From Pseudomonadota bacterium (GTDB taxonomy: Bacteria; Desulfobacterota; Desulfobacteria; Desulfobacterales; Desulfosarcinaceae), in NCBI GenBank assembly GCA_023435265.1, contig JAEYRZ010000074.1:1-41066 (forward strand): a stretch of DNA of 41,066 bases, read 5' to 3'. Made by a program: the position numbers and the translations under genes. This document shows, one piece after another, positions 33,832-40,498 of this stretch. Under the pieces are notes generated by a model, which did no database searches, was not told the origin of the DNA, and saw only the letters and a list, made by a program, of their open reading frames with translations. The first letter of the stretch is position 1; each line of letters starts with the position of its first letter.

Positions 33832-34149
33832 GTCCAAGCCCCCTTTCGCAGTCGAAAACAGGACTAAAATAGGCTGCCGCGCGTCGATTGGCAAGCGGAA
33901 CAAATGGTTGGCGGCACATGGATGCTTCAGCGTTAAGCTGATGAAGCTGGAAACCAATGGCGCTGCCGCGCAGGGAGCTGAAAGATTATACGGAAAGTTC
34001 CGGTTTGGTTCCATGGCACGGTTCAGGTGCACCAAGGCAATAGGATGGATTTGAGCATTTCAGATATCCGCAAACTTGAACTATCGACAGATATCTTGAA
34101 CGGAAGGGCGATCGGCGCTAAAGCAGGGTTCACGATGCGGAGGATCTCC
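33832..34149. other. Divergent intergenic region, no gene seen
   Basis: This 318-base, AT-richer stretch lies between the holin-like gene and the Cys-cluster gene. It presumably holds both promoters, but no convincing box pair was recognised. GAGCATTTCAGATATCCGCA at 34053-34072 recurs with one change at 34887-34906. Confidence 0.5.
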
Positions 34150-34707
34150 ATGCCGGACTCACTCAGCCCGCTGATTGCGGACTACATCATTCTGGAATCG
34201 CGCGTTCAGCGTTTGATGGCGGCACGCTGCAGGGACCATTGCGCACGATGCACCGCGGTGTGCTGCCGGATCGATTTCTGCCGCGAATCGCTGGAAAGTC
34301 CTTTTTTGCAGCGGGTCCGCCGCCAGGCACCGCGAAGGCCGGCTTGGGATCCCCGGCAGGGCTGGCTGGGTGCAAACGGATGCCGGCTGCCGGCCGGCCG
34401 GCCGCCGGTCTGCTATGCCTATTACTGCAAAACGATTTCCGCGGCCCAGGCCACCGCCGCGGACCGCCACGCCCTGGACGCCCTGGCCCGGCTGATGACC
34501 TTTGTGGGCCGGCGCGCCCGCGGCAGCTCTCACCTGGTCGAGTTAAGCGATCTCGGCATGCTGAACGTCCGCCGCCTCGCGCAGCAGATGAAAACCGCCG
34601 AAACCGCGCTCGGGCAGCTGCAGCGCTACTGGTCCGCCGGTGAAGCCCCTTCCATCGAAATCCTGCAACAAGTTCATCCCCATCGCGCGGGGCTTCCCCT
34701 GCGCTGA
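34150..34707 (+). CDS. Cys-cluster protein, YkgJ-like
   Basis: This 185-residue soluble protein has a Cys-rich N-terminal half (CRDHCARCTAVCCRIDFC, then GWLGANGCRLP and VCYAYYCKTI), resembling the YkgJ-type zinc/iron-chelating domain. The C-terminal half is helical. The start at 34150 is set by CGGAGG (34138-34143); the longer frame to 34027 would begin upstream of that site. Function is unknown. Confidence 0.72.
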   Translation: MPDSLSPLIADYIILESRVQRLMAARCRDHCARCTAVCCRIDFCRESLESPFLQRVRRQAPRRPAWDPRQGWLGANGCRLPAGRPPVCYAYYCKTISAAQATAADRHALDALARLMTFVGRRARGSSHLVELSDLGMLNVRRLAQQMKTAETALGQLQRYWSAGEAPSIEILQQVHPHRAGLPLR

Positions 34708-34815
34708 CGATCGATTCAAAAACAACACAAAGCGATTCAGAACGAGGAACTCTTTAGTGCCCTGTGCATTTAAATCAGCGTTAACCGGAAGGTTCAGCAC
34801 ATCTGTTCATAAGTG

Positions 34816-34885
34816 TCGTAACATATAAATTCGGGGTCGGGGTCGGAATCGGGATCGCAATCGAAATGGATATCGATATCGTACT
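34816..34885. repeat. TCGG-rich palindromic dispersed repeat, copy 3
   Basis: CGTAACATATAAATTCGGGGTCGG opens this copy in near identity with copy 1, followed by GGTCGGAATCGGGATCGCAATCGAAATGGATATCGATATC. The right arm is truncated and replaced by a GAGCATTCCAGATATCC segment. It lies in the gap between the convergent Cys-cluster and TrmJ-like genes. Confidence 0.7.
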
Positions 34886-34938
34886 CGAGCATTCCAGATA
34901 TCCGCAGGCCACCATGTTACTGCATTTGACGGCGATGC

Positions 34939-35700
34939 CTACTCGGGGTCCGGATTCTTCTGCCCTTCCCGGTAGCGCTGCCCGGCATACCAGTCGATCT
35001 GGCGGCAGATGCCGCGGATGATGCTCACTTCTCCGGCGCGCAGCTGCACGCGTGAAAAGAAGCGACGCAGCTTGTTCATCCAGTAATCGGGATTTTCGGG
35101 CTGAATGTAATTGATCCGCACCAGCACCTCTTTGAGCTGGGCGTACATGCCGTCGAGTTCATGGCGCGTGGCCAGCCGCGGCACGAGGGTGCGGGGCGCC
35201 GGACCGCCGGCGGTGAAGAGCTCGTAGCACAGCACCATGACCGCCTGGGCCAGGTTGAGGGAGGCGAAATCGGCCGTGGGGATCGTGACCAGCTGATGGC
35301 ACATCCGCAGCTCTTCGTTGGTCAACCCGCGGTCCTCGGGGCCGAAGAGGAGGGCCACCTGGTTTTTCTGCGAAATGGCGATCAGGTCGTGCGCAGCCTG
35401 GGCCGGCGCCAGGACGATCTGGCGCTCGCCGCCGCGCCGCGCCGTGGTGCCCACCACGTAGGTGAACGATGAAAGCGCTGCGGCCAGGTCGTCATAAAAC
35501 CGAATGCCGTCCACCACTTTGCGGGCCACGTGCGTGGCCATGGGAAGTACGCGCTCGCGGTCGTAATTTTCAGGCGCGACGACCACCAGGCGGCCGATGC
35601 CCATGTTGCAGGCCGCCCGGGCGGCCGAACCGATGTTGCCTGAAAAATGGGGACGGTGCAGAACAATCGCCACATTGTCGAGGCGGACGCGCTGGGTCAC
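34939..35700 (-). CDS. trmJ: TrmJ-like tRNA 2'-O-methyltransferase (SPOUT family)
   Basis: This 253-residue SpoU/TrmH-type enzyme uses S-adenosylmethionine. Motifs are the N-terminal VLHRPHFSGNIGSAARA, then LLFGPEDRGLTNEEL and ASLNLAQAVMVLCYEL, which build the trefoil-knot cofactor site. The C-terminal extension (about 165-250) is typical of TrmJ, which modifies position 32 of tRNAs. Its ATG overlaps the ndk stop by four bases, so the two are translationally coupled. Confidence 0.87.
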   Translation of the reverse strand: MTQRVRLDNVAIVLHRPHFSGNIGSAARAACNMGIGRLVVVAPENYDRERVLPMATHVARKVVDGIRFYDDLAAALSSFTYVVGTTARRGGERQIVLAPAQAAHDLIAISQKNQVALLFGPEDRGLTNEELRMCHQLVTIPTADFASLNLAQAVMVLCYELFTAGGPAPRTLVPRLATRHELDGMYAQLKEVLVRINYIQPENPDYWMNKLRRFFSRVQLRAGEVSIIRGICRQIDWYAGQRYREGQKNPDPE

Positions 35701-36116
35701 CCGCCCATCCGTTCGAAGGCATTGAAAAAGTAGGAGGTCTCGAAGGCCGCCGTTTCAGGCGCATCGGAACCGTGGACGATGTTTTTTTCGATATCCGTGG
35801 CGAATTGGCGGCGGATGGTGCCCTCGGCCGCATCCTTGAAATTGGTGGCCCCCATCATGTCGCGCCAGCGCTGGATTGCATTGTCGCCCTCGAGAATCAT
35901 CACCACCACCGGGCCGGAGCACATGAATGCGGTCAGGCTGGAGAAAAACGGACGCGCCTTGTGCACGGCGTAAAACCCCTCGGCCTGGGTTCGGGTCATG
36001 TGAACCATCTTCATGGCGATGACTTTCAGCCCGTCGCCTTCGATGCGTTTGACGACCTCGCCGATCAAACCCCGCGCCACGCCGTCCGGTTTGACGATAG
36101 CCAGTGTATGCTGCAT
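35697..36116 (-). CDS. ndk: Nucleoside diphosphate kinase
   Basis: This 139-residue enzyme equilibrates nucleoside di- and triphosphates. The phospho-accepting His is H115 in NIVHGSD. MQHTLAIVKPDGV opens the protein, and FMCSGPVVVMILEG and GTIRRQFA are in place. Length is standard. AAGGAAGACAGC precedes the ATG. Confidence 0.97.
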   Translation of the reverse strand: MQHTLAIVKPDGVARGLIGEVVKRIEGDGLKVIAMKMVHMTRTQAEGFYAVHKARPFFSSLTAFMCSGPVVVMILEGDNAIQRWRDMMGATNFKDAAEGTIRRQFATDIEKNIVHGSDAPETAAFETSYFFNAFERMGG

Positions 36117-36287
36117 TGCTGTCTTCCTTTCTGGTCAAAACGTAATGGTGCCGGTGCCATAGCAGATGGTCCGGGCCAAGTCAATCGAACGGCGGCCGCC
36201 TGCCGGCATGCATTCGGACGAACGGCATTTTGATGGACGAAGTGGCAAGCGAGGGCGTGCATCGAAATCCGAAATGACCAGGGTGCC

Positions 36288-36368
36288 TGTCATTTCGACC
36301 GCAGGGAGAAATCTTTATCGAGGATTGCTGCAAACGAATTGAGATCTCTCCCTGCGGTCGAGATGACA
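36288..36368. repeat. Palindromic repeat with 27-base arms
   Basis: Arms 36288-36314 and 36342-36368 are inverted and match at 25 of 27 positions (core TTTCGACCGCAGGGAGAAAT), around a 27-base spacer. It lies in the 440-base gap between the divergent ndk and FmdB-like genes. Similar GTCATTTCGACCG sequences recur in many bacterial genomes (from memory). No gene is seen in the gap. Confidence 0.7.
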
Positions 36369-36556
36369 CTAGCTCTAACCCCGGTCGGGATGACAGACGT
36401 TATGACCATGGGGTTTCGCTGCACGGCCGACCCGCCGCCTCCGCCGGCGGTTGACAAGAAAAGGCTTGAAGCCTATTTATTTCGCCAGCTTGACCAGCAC
36501 CGGAATCATCGTGCGCCGCCCGGGGCGGGGCACCTTTTCAAACCAAGAGGTGAGGC

Positions 36557-37045
36557 ATGCCCATCTACGAATTTTTCTGCGACGACTGCAATACCATCTT
36601 CAACTTCTTTTCCAGGACGGTCGACACCTCCCGCCGGCCGCCCTGCCCCCGCTGCGCAAGGACGCTTGAACGTCGCATGTCGGCCTTTGCCGTTACCGGG
36701 CGGGCCAGGGAGAACGATCCGGCCGACGACCTGCCGGTGGATGAAAGCAAGATGGAGCAGGCCATGCAGATGCTGGCCGGAGAGGCGGAGCACATCGATG
36801 AAGATGACCCCAAACAGGCGGCCGGGCTGATGCGCAAGCTGACCCGCATGACCGGAATGGAGCTGGGACCCGGCATGCAGGAGGCCCTGCAGCGCATGGA
36901 ACGCGGCGAAAACCCGGAACAGATCGAAGCCGAAATGGGCGACATCCTGGAAAAGGAAGAGCCTTTTCTGATGCCGGCCCGCAAAGGAGGGCGCGGCGCG
37001 GGCCGCAGCGCACCCCGCCACGATGACACGCTTTACGACCTTTAA
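36557..37045 (+). CDS. FmdB-type zinc-ribbon protein
   Basis: This 162-residue protein begins MPIYEFFCDDCNTIFNFF and has a second CPRC near residue 35, giving the four-Cys FmdB regulatory ribbon. The C-terminal ~110 residues are acidic and helical with several Met-rich heptads. Most FmdB proteins end soon after the ribbon, so the extension is notable. AAGAGGTGAGGC precedes the ATG. The stop codon directly abuts a MITE-like element. Confidence 0.8.
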   Translation: MPIYEFFCDDCNTIFNFFSRTVDTSRRPPCPRCARTLERRMSAFAVTGRARENDPADDLPVDESKMEQAMQMLAGEAEHIDEDDPKQAAGLMRKLTRMTGMELGPGMQEALQRMERGENPEQIEAEMGDILEKEEPFLMPARKGGRGAGRSAPRHDDTLYDL

Positions 37046-37187
37046 CAGGCTGTTGAAAAACTTCGCCTCAAGCCGTGATGCTGCGTTGCGCGGCGTTTAA
37101 AAATGCTCACATGCTGCGTGGATGCTGCGCTTTGTGAAAGCCGCGCGCCTTGCCTGACGGCTCGATGCTCGTTTTTCAACAAGCCTG
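37046..37187 (+). repeat. MITE-like element, copy B
   Basis: This 142-bp element has near-perfect terminal inverted repeats: CAGGCTGTTGAAAAAC at the left and, inverted, CAGGCTTGTTGAAAAAC at the right. It has no coding capacity. It begins on the base after the FmdB-like stop and ends about 25 bases before the macro-domain gene. A diverged inverted copy lies at 27523-27649. Confidence 0.78.
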
Positions 37188-37211
37188 TAATATACGGGCA
37201 AGGAGGCGTTT

Positions 37212-37736
37212 ATGAAAAATCCCGTTCTGGACCGCATCGAGGTGCGTCAAGGCGACATCACCCGGATGGCGGTGGATGCCATCGTCAATGCCGCCAACCG
37301 CTCGCTGCTGGGCGGCGGCGGGGTGGACGGCGCCATTCATCGGGCGGCCGGGCCCGAACTGCTGGCCGAATGCCGCACCCTGGGCGGGTGCCCGACCGGC
37401 GAGGCGCGCATCACCCGGGGGTACCGCCTTCCGGCACGGCGCGTCATCCATACGGTGGGCCCGGTCTATCGCGGTCGTCCCGAGGACGAACGCCTGCTGC
37501 GGTCCTGCTATCGGAACAGTCTCGCCCTGGCGCGAGAAGAAAAGCTCTCTTCCGTCGCCTTTCCGGCCGTCAGCTGCGGTGTCTACGGTTATCCGATCGA
37601 AGACGCCTGCCGGATCGCGGTGGATGCCTGCCTCACGTTCCTGGCGGCAAACGAATTCCCAGCAAAGGTGATTTTCGTCCTCTTTTCCGAAGGCGACCGC
37701 GCGGTCTACGAACGCCATCTCTCCAGCCTGAAGTAA
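37212..37736 (+). CDS. Macro-domain ADP-ribose hydrolase
   Basis: This 174-residue protein is a stand-alone macro domain: VRQGDITRMAVDAIVNAANRSL, then LGGGGVDGAIHRAAG, HTVGPVYRG and FPAVSCGVYGYP. It resembles O-acetyl-ADP-ribose deacetylase (YmdB class), removing acyl or protein-linked ADP-ribose. The ribosome binding site is AAGGAGG. It may share a promoter with nothing else, because the upstream repeat separates it from the FmdB-like gene. Confidence 0.92.
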   Translation: MKNPVLDRIEVRQGDITRMAVDAIVNAANRSLLGGGGVDGAIHRAAGPELLAECRTLGGCPTGEARITRGYRLPARRVIHTVGPVYRGRPEDERLLRSCYRNSLALAREEKLSSVAFPAVSCGVYGYPIEDACRIAVDACLTFLAANEFPAKVIFVLFSEGDRAVYERHLSSLK

Positions 37737-37837
37737 ACCGGGGAGCGAATGCCGGGTAAAGATCGAAGCCGAAAAAGCCGATTCAGCCGCCATGATCGAA
37801 GGCGTCGCGGCGGTCCCGCGCCGAGCGTCGGCAATGA

Positions 37838-37866
37838 TTGACTTTTTGCGGCAATATGGTTAGTTT
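37838..37866 (+). promoter_or_regulatory. Weak promoter candidate for the selenoprotein gene
   Basis: TTGACT (37838-37843) and TAGTTT (37861-37866) are 17 bases apart, about 110 bases before the HesB-like start. The -35 box is good and the -10 box poor. Confidence 0.3.
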
Positions 37867-37975
37867 TGCGGCGTCGTGAGCGGCCCGGCTCCCGTTGTGG
37901 CCAAAAGGTTTTCAACCGGGCTTCGCCGCCGATACGCCCGCCGGAGCGGGCTTTATACCATTCAAGGAGGACAGC

Positions 37976-38299
37976 ATGCTCACAGTCACACCTGCGGCCA
38001 CTGAACAGATCGCCCAGTATTTCAAAGGCAAAGAGGTCCGGCCGATCCGGATCTTCCTGAATGAAGGCGGATGAGGCGGTCCCGGCCTGGCCATGGCTCT
38101 GGATGAGCCGAACGATGCCGACACCCAGTTCGATATCGATGGTTTCAAGTACCTCGTCAACTCGGAATTTCTCGAACGCGCCAAACCCATTTCGGTCGAT
38201 TTTCACATGTACGGCTTCAAACTGGATTCCGGGATGCAGTTCGGATCGGGGGCGGGCTGCGCCTGCAGCACCGATCAGAAGCGCTCCTGCGGTTGTTAG
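37976..38299 (+). CDS. HesB/IscA-like selenoprotein (in-frame TGA = Sec)
   Basis: Read through the TGA at 38072-38074, this is a 107-residue A-type Fe-S carrier-like protein. It starts MLTVTPAATEQIAQYF, has NEGG-U-GGPGLAMALDEP with selenocysteine as residue 33, and ends with a CAC and CGC tail. The Sec occupies the place of the first conserved Cys of IscA/HesB proteins. Coding frame, composition and family sequence continue without break on both sides of the TGA, and AAGGAGG precedes the ATG. HesB-like selenoproteins are known in Deltaproteobacteria. Standard gene finders would report only the part from 38093. A nonsense mutation is the alternative. Confidence 0.85.
38075..38109 (+). promoter_or_regulatory. 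Candidate bacterial SECIS stem-loop
   Basis: Directly after the TGA, GGC (38075-38077) can pair with GCC (38107-38109), TCC with GGA, and GGCC (38084-38087) with GGCT (38095-38098) around a seven-base loop containing GG. Position and size suit a bacterial SECIS. Folded by eye only. Confidence 0.45.
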
Positions 38300-38536
38300 G
38301 ATCCCGTCCGACGCGTATCGCGAGGGCGGCATCGACCGTATGCCGCCCTTTCTCAATCCCTCCCACACTAAACCGCTTCAATCACCGCCATCCGGCAATC
38401 CTCAGCCCCGCTCAAACCGATTCGAATTGTCGCCTGACGGCCTGAATTGACGATGGCGCGGGTGGTGTGATAGGGGCTTGTTCAGCTTCAACCACGACAA
38501 ACGATCCCCGGACGCTTTACGAAAGAGGAGAACACC

Positions 38537-39253
38537 ATGGCCTTGGTCGATTATACGATCCAGGAGCATGTCGCCCTGGTGACGCTCAACGACCGCGACA
38601 ACCGCTTCAACCCACCCTTCCTGGATGCCCTGCTCGACGTGCTGGATCAAATCGAGAACCGCACCCCGGCGCGCACGCTGCTCGTCAAAAGCGCCCATGA
38701 CAAGATCTTTTCCAACGGCATCGACCTCGAGTGGCTGCAGCCTGTCCTGCAGCGGAACGAACTGACCGTCGCCAAACAATTTTTCCATCAACTGAACCGT
38801 CTTTTCAAACGCCTCTTGACCTATCCGCTGGTGACCGTCGCCGCGCTTACGGGGCATGCCTTCGGCGGCGGCGCCATCCTGGCCTGCGCCTTCGATTTCC
38901 GTTTCATGCGCTCCGACCGTGGATTCTTCTGCCTGCCCGAAGTGGATGTGGGCGTGCCGTTCCTGCCCGGCATGATCGCGCTGCTGCGCAGCGCCGTTCC
39001 GGCGCACGTGCTGCGGGAAATGCAGCTCACCGGCGTCCGCCTGACCGGCGAGGCCTGCGAGCGGCACCACATCGTTCAGAAGGCGTGTCCTCTCGACGAG
39101 CTGCTTTCGGTCAGCCATGAATTCGCCCAAAAGGTGAACAAGCAGCGCGCCATCGTGGCCGAAATCAAGCGCCGCAACAACCATGAAATCATCCAAACCA
39201 TGGATGGGGCCGACATCCCCTATATCGAGGGCGGCCGGTACATCGTGGTCTAA
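38537..39253 (+). CDS. Crotonase-family enoyl-CoA hydratase/isomerase
   Basis: This 238-residue cytosolic protein has the crotonase oxyanion-hole segments KIFSNGIDLEWL and ALTGHAFGGGAILACAFD, and FCLPEVDVGVPF with a catalytic Glu position. The pattern is closest to the small delta3-delta2-enoyl-CoA isomerase-like group. The natural CoA ester is unknown. The ribosome binding site is AAGAGGAG. It is followed closely by two more genes on the same strand. Confidence 0.87.
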   Translation: MALVDYTIQEHVALVTLNDRDNRFNPPFLDALLDVLDQIENRTPARTLLVKSAHDKIFSNGIDLEWLQPVLQRNELTVAKQFFHQLNRLFKRLLTYPLVTVAALTGHAFGGGAILACAFDFRFMRSDRGFFCLPEVDVGVPFLPGMIALLRSAVPAHVLREMQLTGVRLTGEACERHHIVQKACPLDELLSVSHEFAQKVNKQRAIVAEIKRRNNHEIIQTMDGADIPYIEGGRYIVV

Positions 39254-39264
39254 GGAGCCGGGCA

Positions 39265-39435
39265 ATGTTTTACGGGGTTCTGAGTGTGCTCTTTGCAGCC
39301 GTCTTCATCTTCATCCTGTGGCGCGTCCTGCGCATGCAGGCGCCGCCGCCCGCCAAACGCGAATTCTACGTCTGCCCCCGTTGCGGCGAACGGCATTGCG
39401 AATGTCACAAGCGCGGCGAGCCGCCGCAATCCTGA
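39265..39435 (+). CDS. Small membrane protein with a Cys-rich tail
   Basis: This 56-residue protein, easily missed because of its size, starts MFYGVLSVLFAAVFIFILWRVL (one membrane helix, residues 3-22). It has a cytoplasmic tail with CPRCGERHCECH, a possible zinc or metal site. AAGGAG overlaps the preceding stop region, and the next gene's AAAGGAG follows its TGA. Its position between the crotonase and nitroreductase genes, with spacings of 11 bases each, supports it as a real operon member. Function is unknown. Confidence 0.7.
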   Translation: MFYGVLSVLFAAVFIFILWRVLRMQAPPPAKREFYVCPRCGERHCECHKRGEPPQS

Positions 39436-39446
39436 AAGGAGATTCG

Positions 39447-39986
39447 ATGAGCGCTTTATTGGATGCAATCAAGCAGCGGCGCAGCGTCCGCCACTTCGAA
39501 AACCGCCCCTTGACCGAGGCCGAACTGCAGACGCTTCTGGAAGCGGTGCGCTGGGCGCCTTCATGGGCCAACACACAGGCCTGGGAAGTGGTGGTGGTCC
39601 GCTCGGCCGAGGTGAAGGCGCAGCTGCAGGCCTGCCTGACGCGCAATCCGGCCTCGAACGCGCTGATTCAGGCGCCGGTGGTGCTGGTATTGTGCGCGAA
39701 AACGGGATCTTCGGGTTATTACAAAGAACAGGTCACGACCAAGTTCGGCGACTGGATGATGTACGATCTGGGACTGGCCAACCAGAACCTCTGCCTGGCC
39801 GCGCATGACCTGGGCCTGGGGACGGTGATCGTGGGTCTGTTCGACCACGACAAGGCGCGCGCAATCCTCGGCCTGCCGGCCGGCTACGAAGTGGTGACCA
39901 TGGTGCCGGTGGGCGTCCCGGCCAAAATCGGCGGCGCCCCCAAACGCCGCGAGACAGCCGAGTTCACCCACTTCGACAAGTGGTGA
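39447..39986 (+). CDS. Nitroreductase family protein
   Basis: This 179-residue FMN enzyme has AIKQRRSVRHFENRPL (FMN phosphate binding), RWAPSWANTQAWEVVVV, the central DLGLANQNLCLAAHDLGLGTVIVGLF and a late VPVGVPAKIGGAPKRR. The group reduces nitro compounds, quinones or flavins with NAD(P)H. The start at 39447 follows AAAGGAG; the frame upstream overlaps other genes. Confidence 0.9.
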   Translation: MSALLDAIKQRRSVRHFENRPLTEAELQTLLEAVRWAPSWANTQAWEVVVVRSAEVKAQLQACLTRNPASNALIQAPVVLVLCAKTGSSGYYKEQVTTKFGDWMMYDLGLANQNLCLAAHDLGLGTVIVGLFDHDKARAILGLPAGYEVVTMVPVGVPAKIGGAPKRRETAEFTHFDKW

Positions 39987-40108
39987 AGTCTTCAGTACAC
40001 ATCGCCAACAAGTGATCATTTTTCGGCAGAGGCGCCGAGAATTCAGAGATTCTCATCATCCATACCGTACTGCCTGCTGGGTCGGTTTGGGTTGATGACC
40101 GGCGGAGC

Positions 40109-40195
40109 TCGGGGTCGGTATCGGTATCGGAATCGGTATCGATTCCAATTCGATCGCGATCCCGATTCCGACCCCGAAATGATCTGATACGTTAC
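40109..40195. repeat. TCGG-rich palindromic dispersed repeat, copy 4
   Basis: This is the most complete copy, inverted relative to copy 1. Its reverse complement opens GTAACGTATCAGATCATTTC, then GGGGTCGG and ATCGCGATCGAATTGG, closely following copy 1. The arms are almost fully complementary. It sits in the 512-base gap after the nitroreductase gene, which holds no gene that I can support. Confidence 0.78.
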
Positions 40196-40243
40196 TTTAC
40201 ATGCCCTTAGCATGTACCGGACTAATTACGATGACGTATGTCT

Positions 40244-40313
40244 CACCACAGAGGACACAGAGAACACAGAGAAGGACAAAAATCATCCTCTGTGACCTCT
40301 GTGCTCTCTGGCG
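40244..40313. repeat. Imperfect palindrome of CACAGAG units
   Basis: The left arm (ACCACAGAGGACACAGAGAACACAG) and the right arm (CTCTGTGACCTCTGTGCTCTCTGG) are imperfect inverted repeats built from CACAGAG/CTCTGTG units. Comparable sequences are scattered in many bacterial genomes (from memory). It may act as a terminator or be a non-autonomous element. Confidence 0.55.
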
Positions 40314-40498
40314 TTATAAAATGAACTGAGTAATACGTAACCGAATTGTGCCACAGAGCACTTAGCTTGAGCTCCCACAAGCGCACAGGTTCCGCTCTGC
40401 GCGTTGGACGCGGTTCCGCCCCTGCCCTGTGCCCGCCTGTGGTTTACCGATTTCCTGCCCGCGTTTGCATTTGAGGTCAAAGTGCACATCCTTTGCCC

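Noticed and set aside
36339..36830. Open frame of 163 codons overlapping the FmdB-like gene
   Set aside because: It starts inside the palindromic repeat and overlaps the FmdB-like gene in another frame; no recognisable protein.
38093..38299. Reading the HesB-like locus as a short stand-alone gene or a pseudogene broken by TGA
   Set aside because: Family-like sequence with a good ribosome binding site lies upstream of the TGA in the same frame, and the TGA sits exactly at a conserved Cys position, which fits selenocysteine better.
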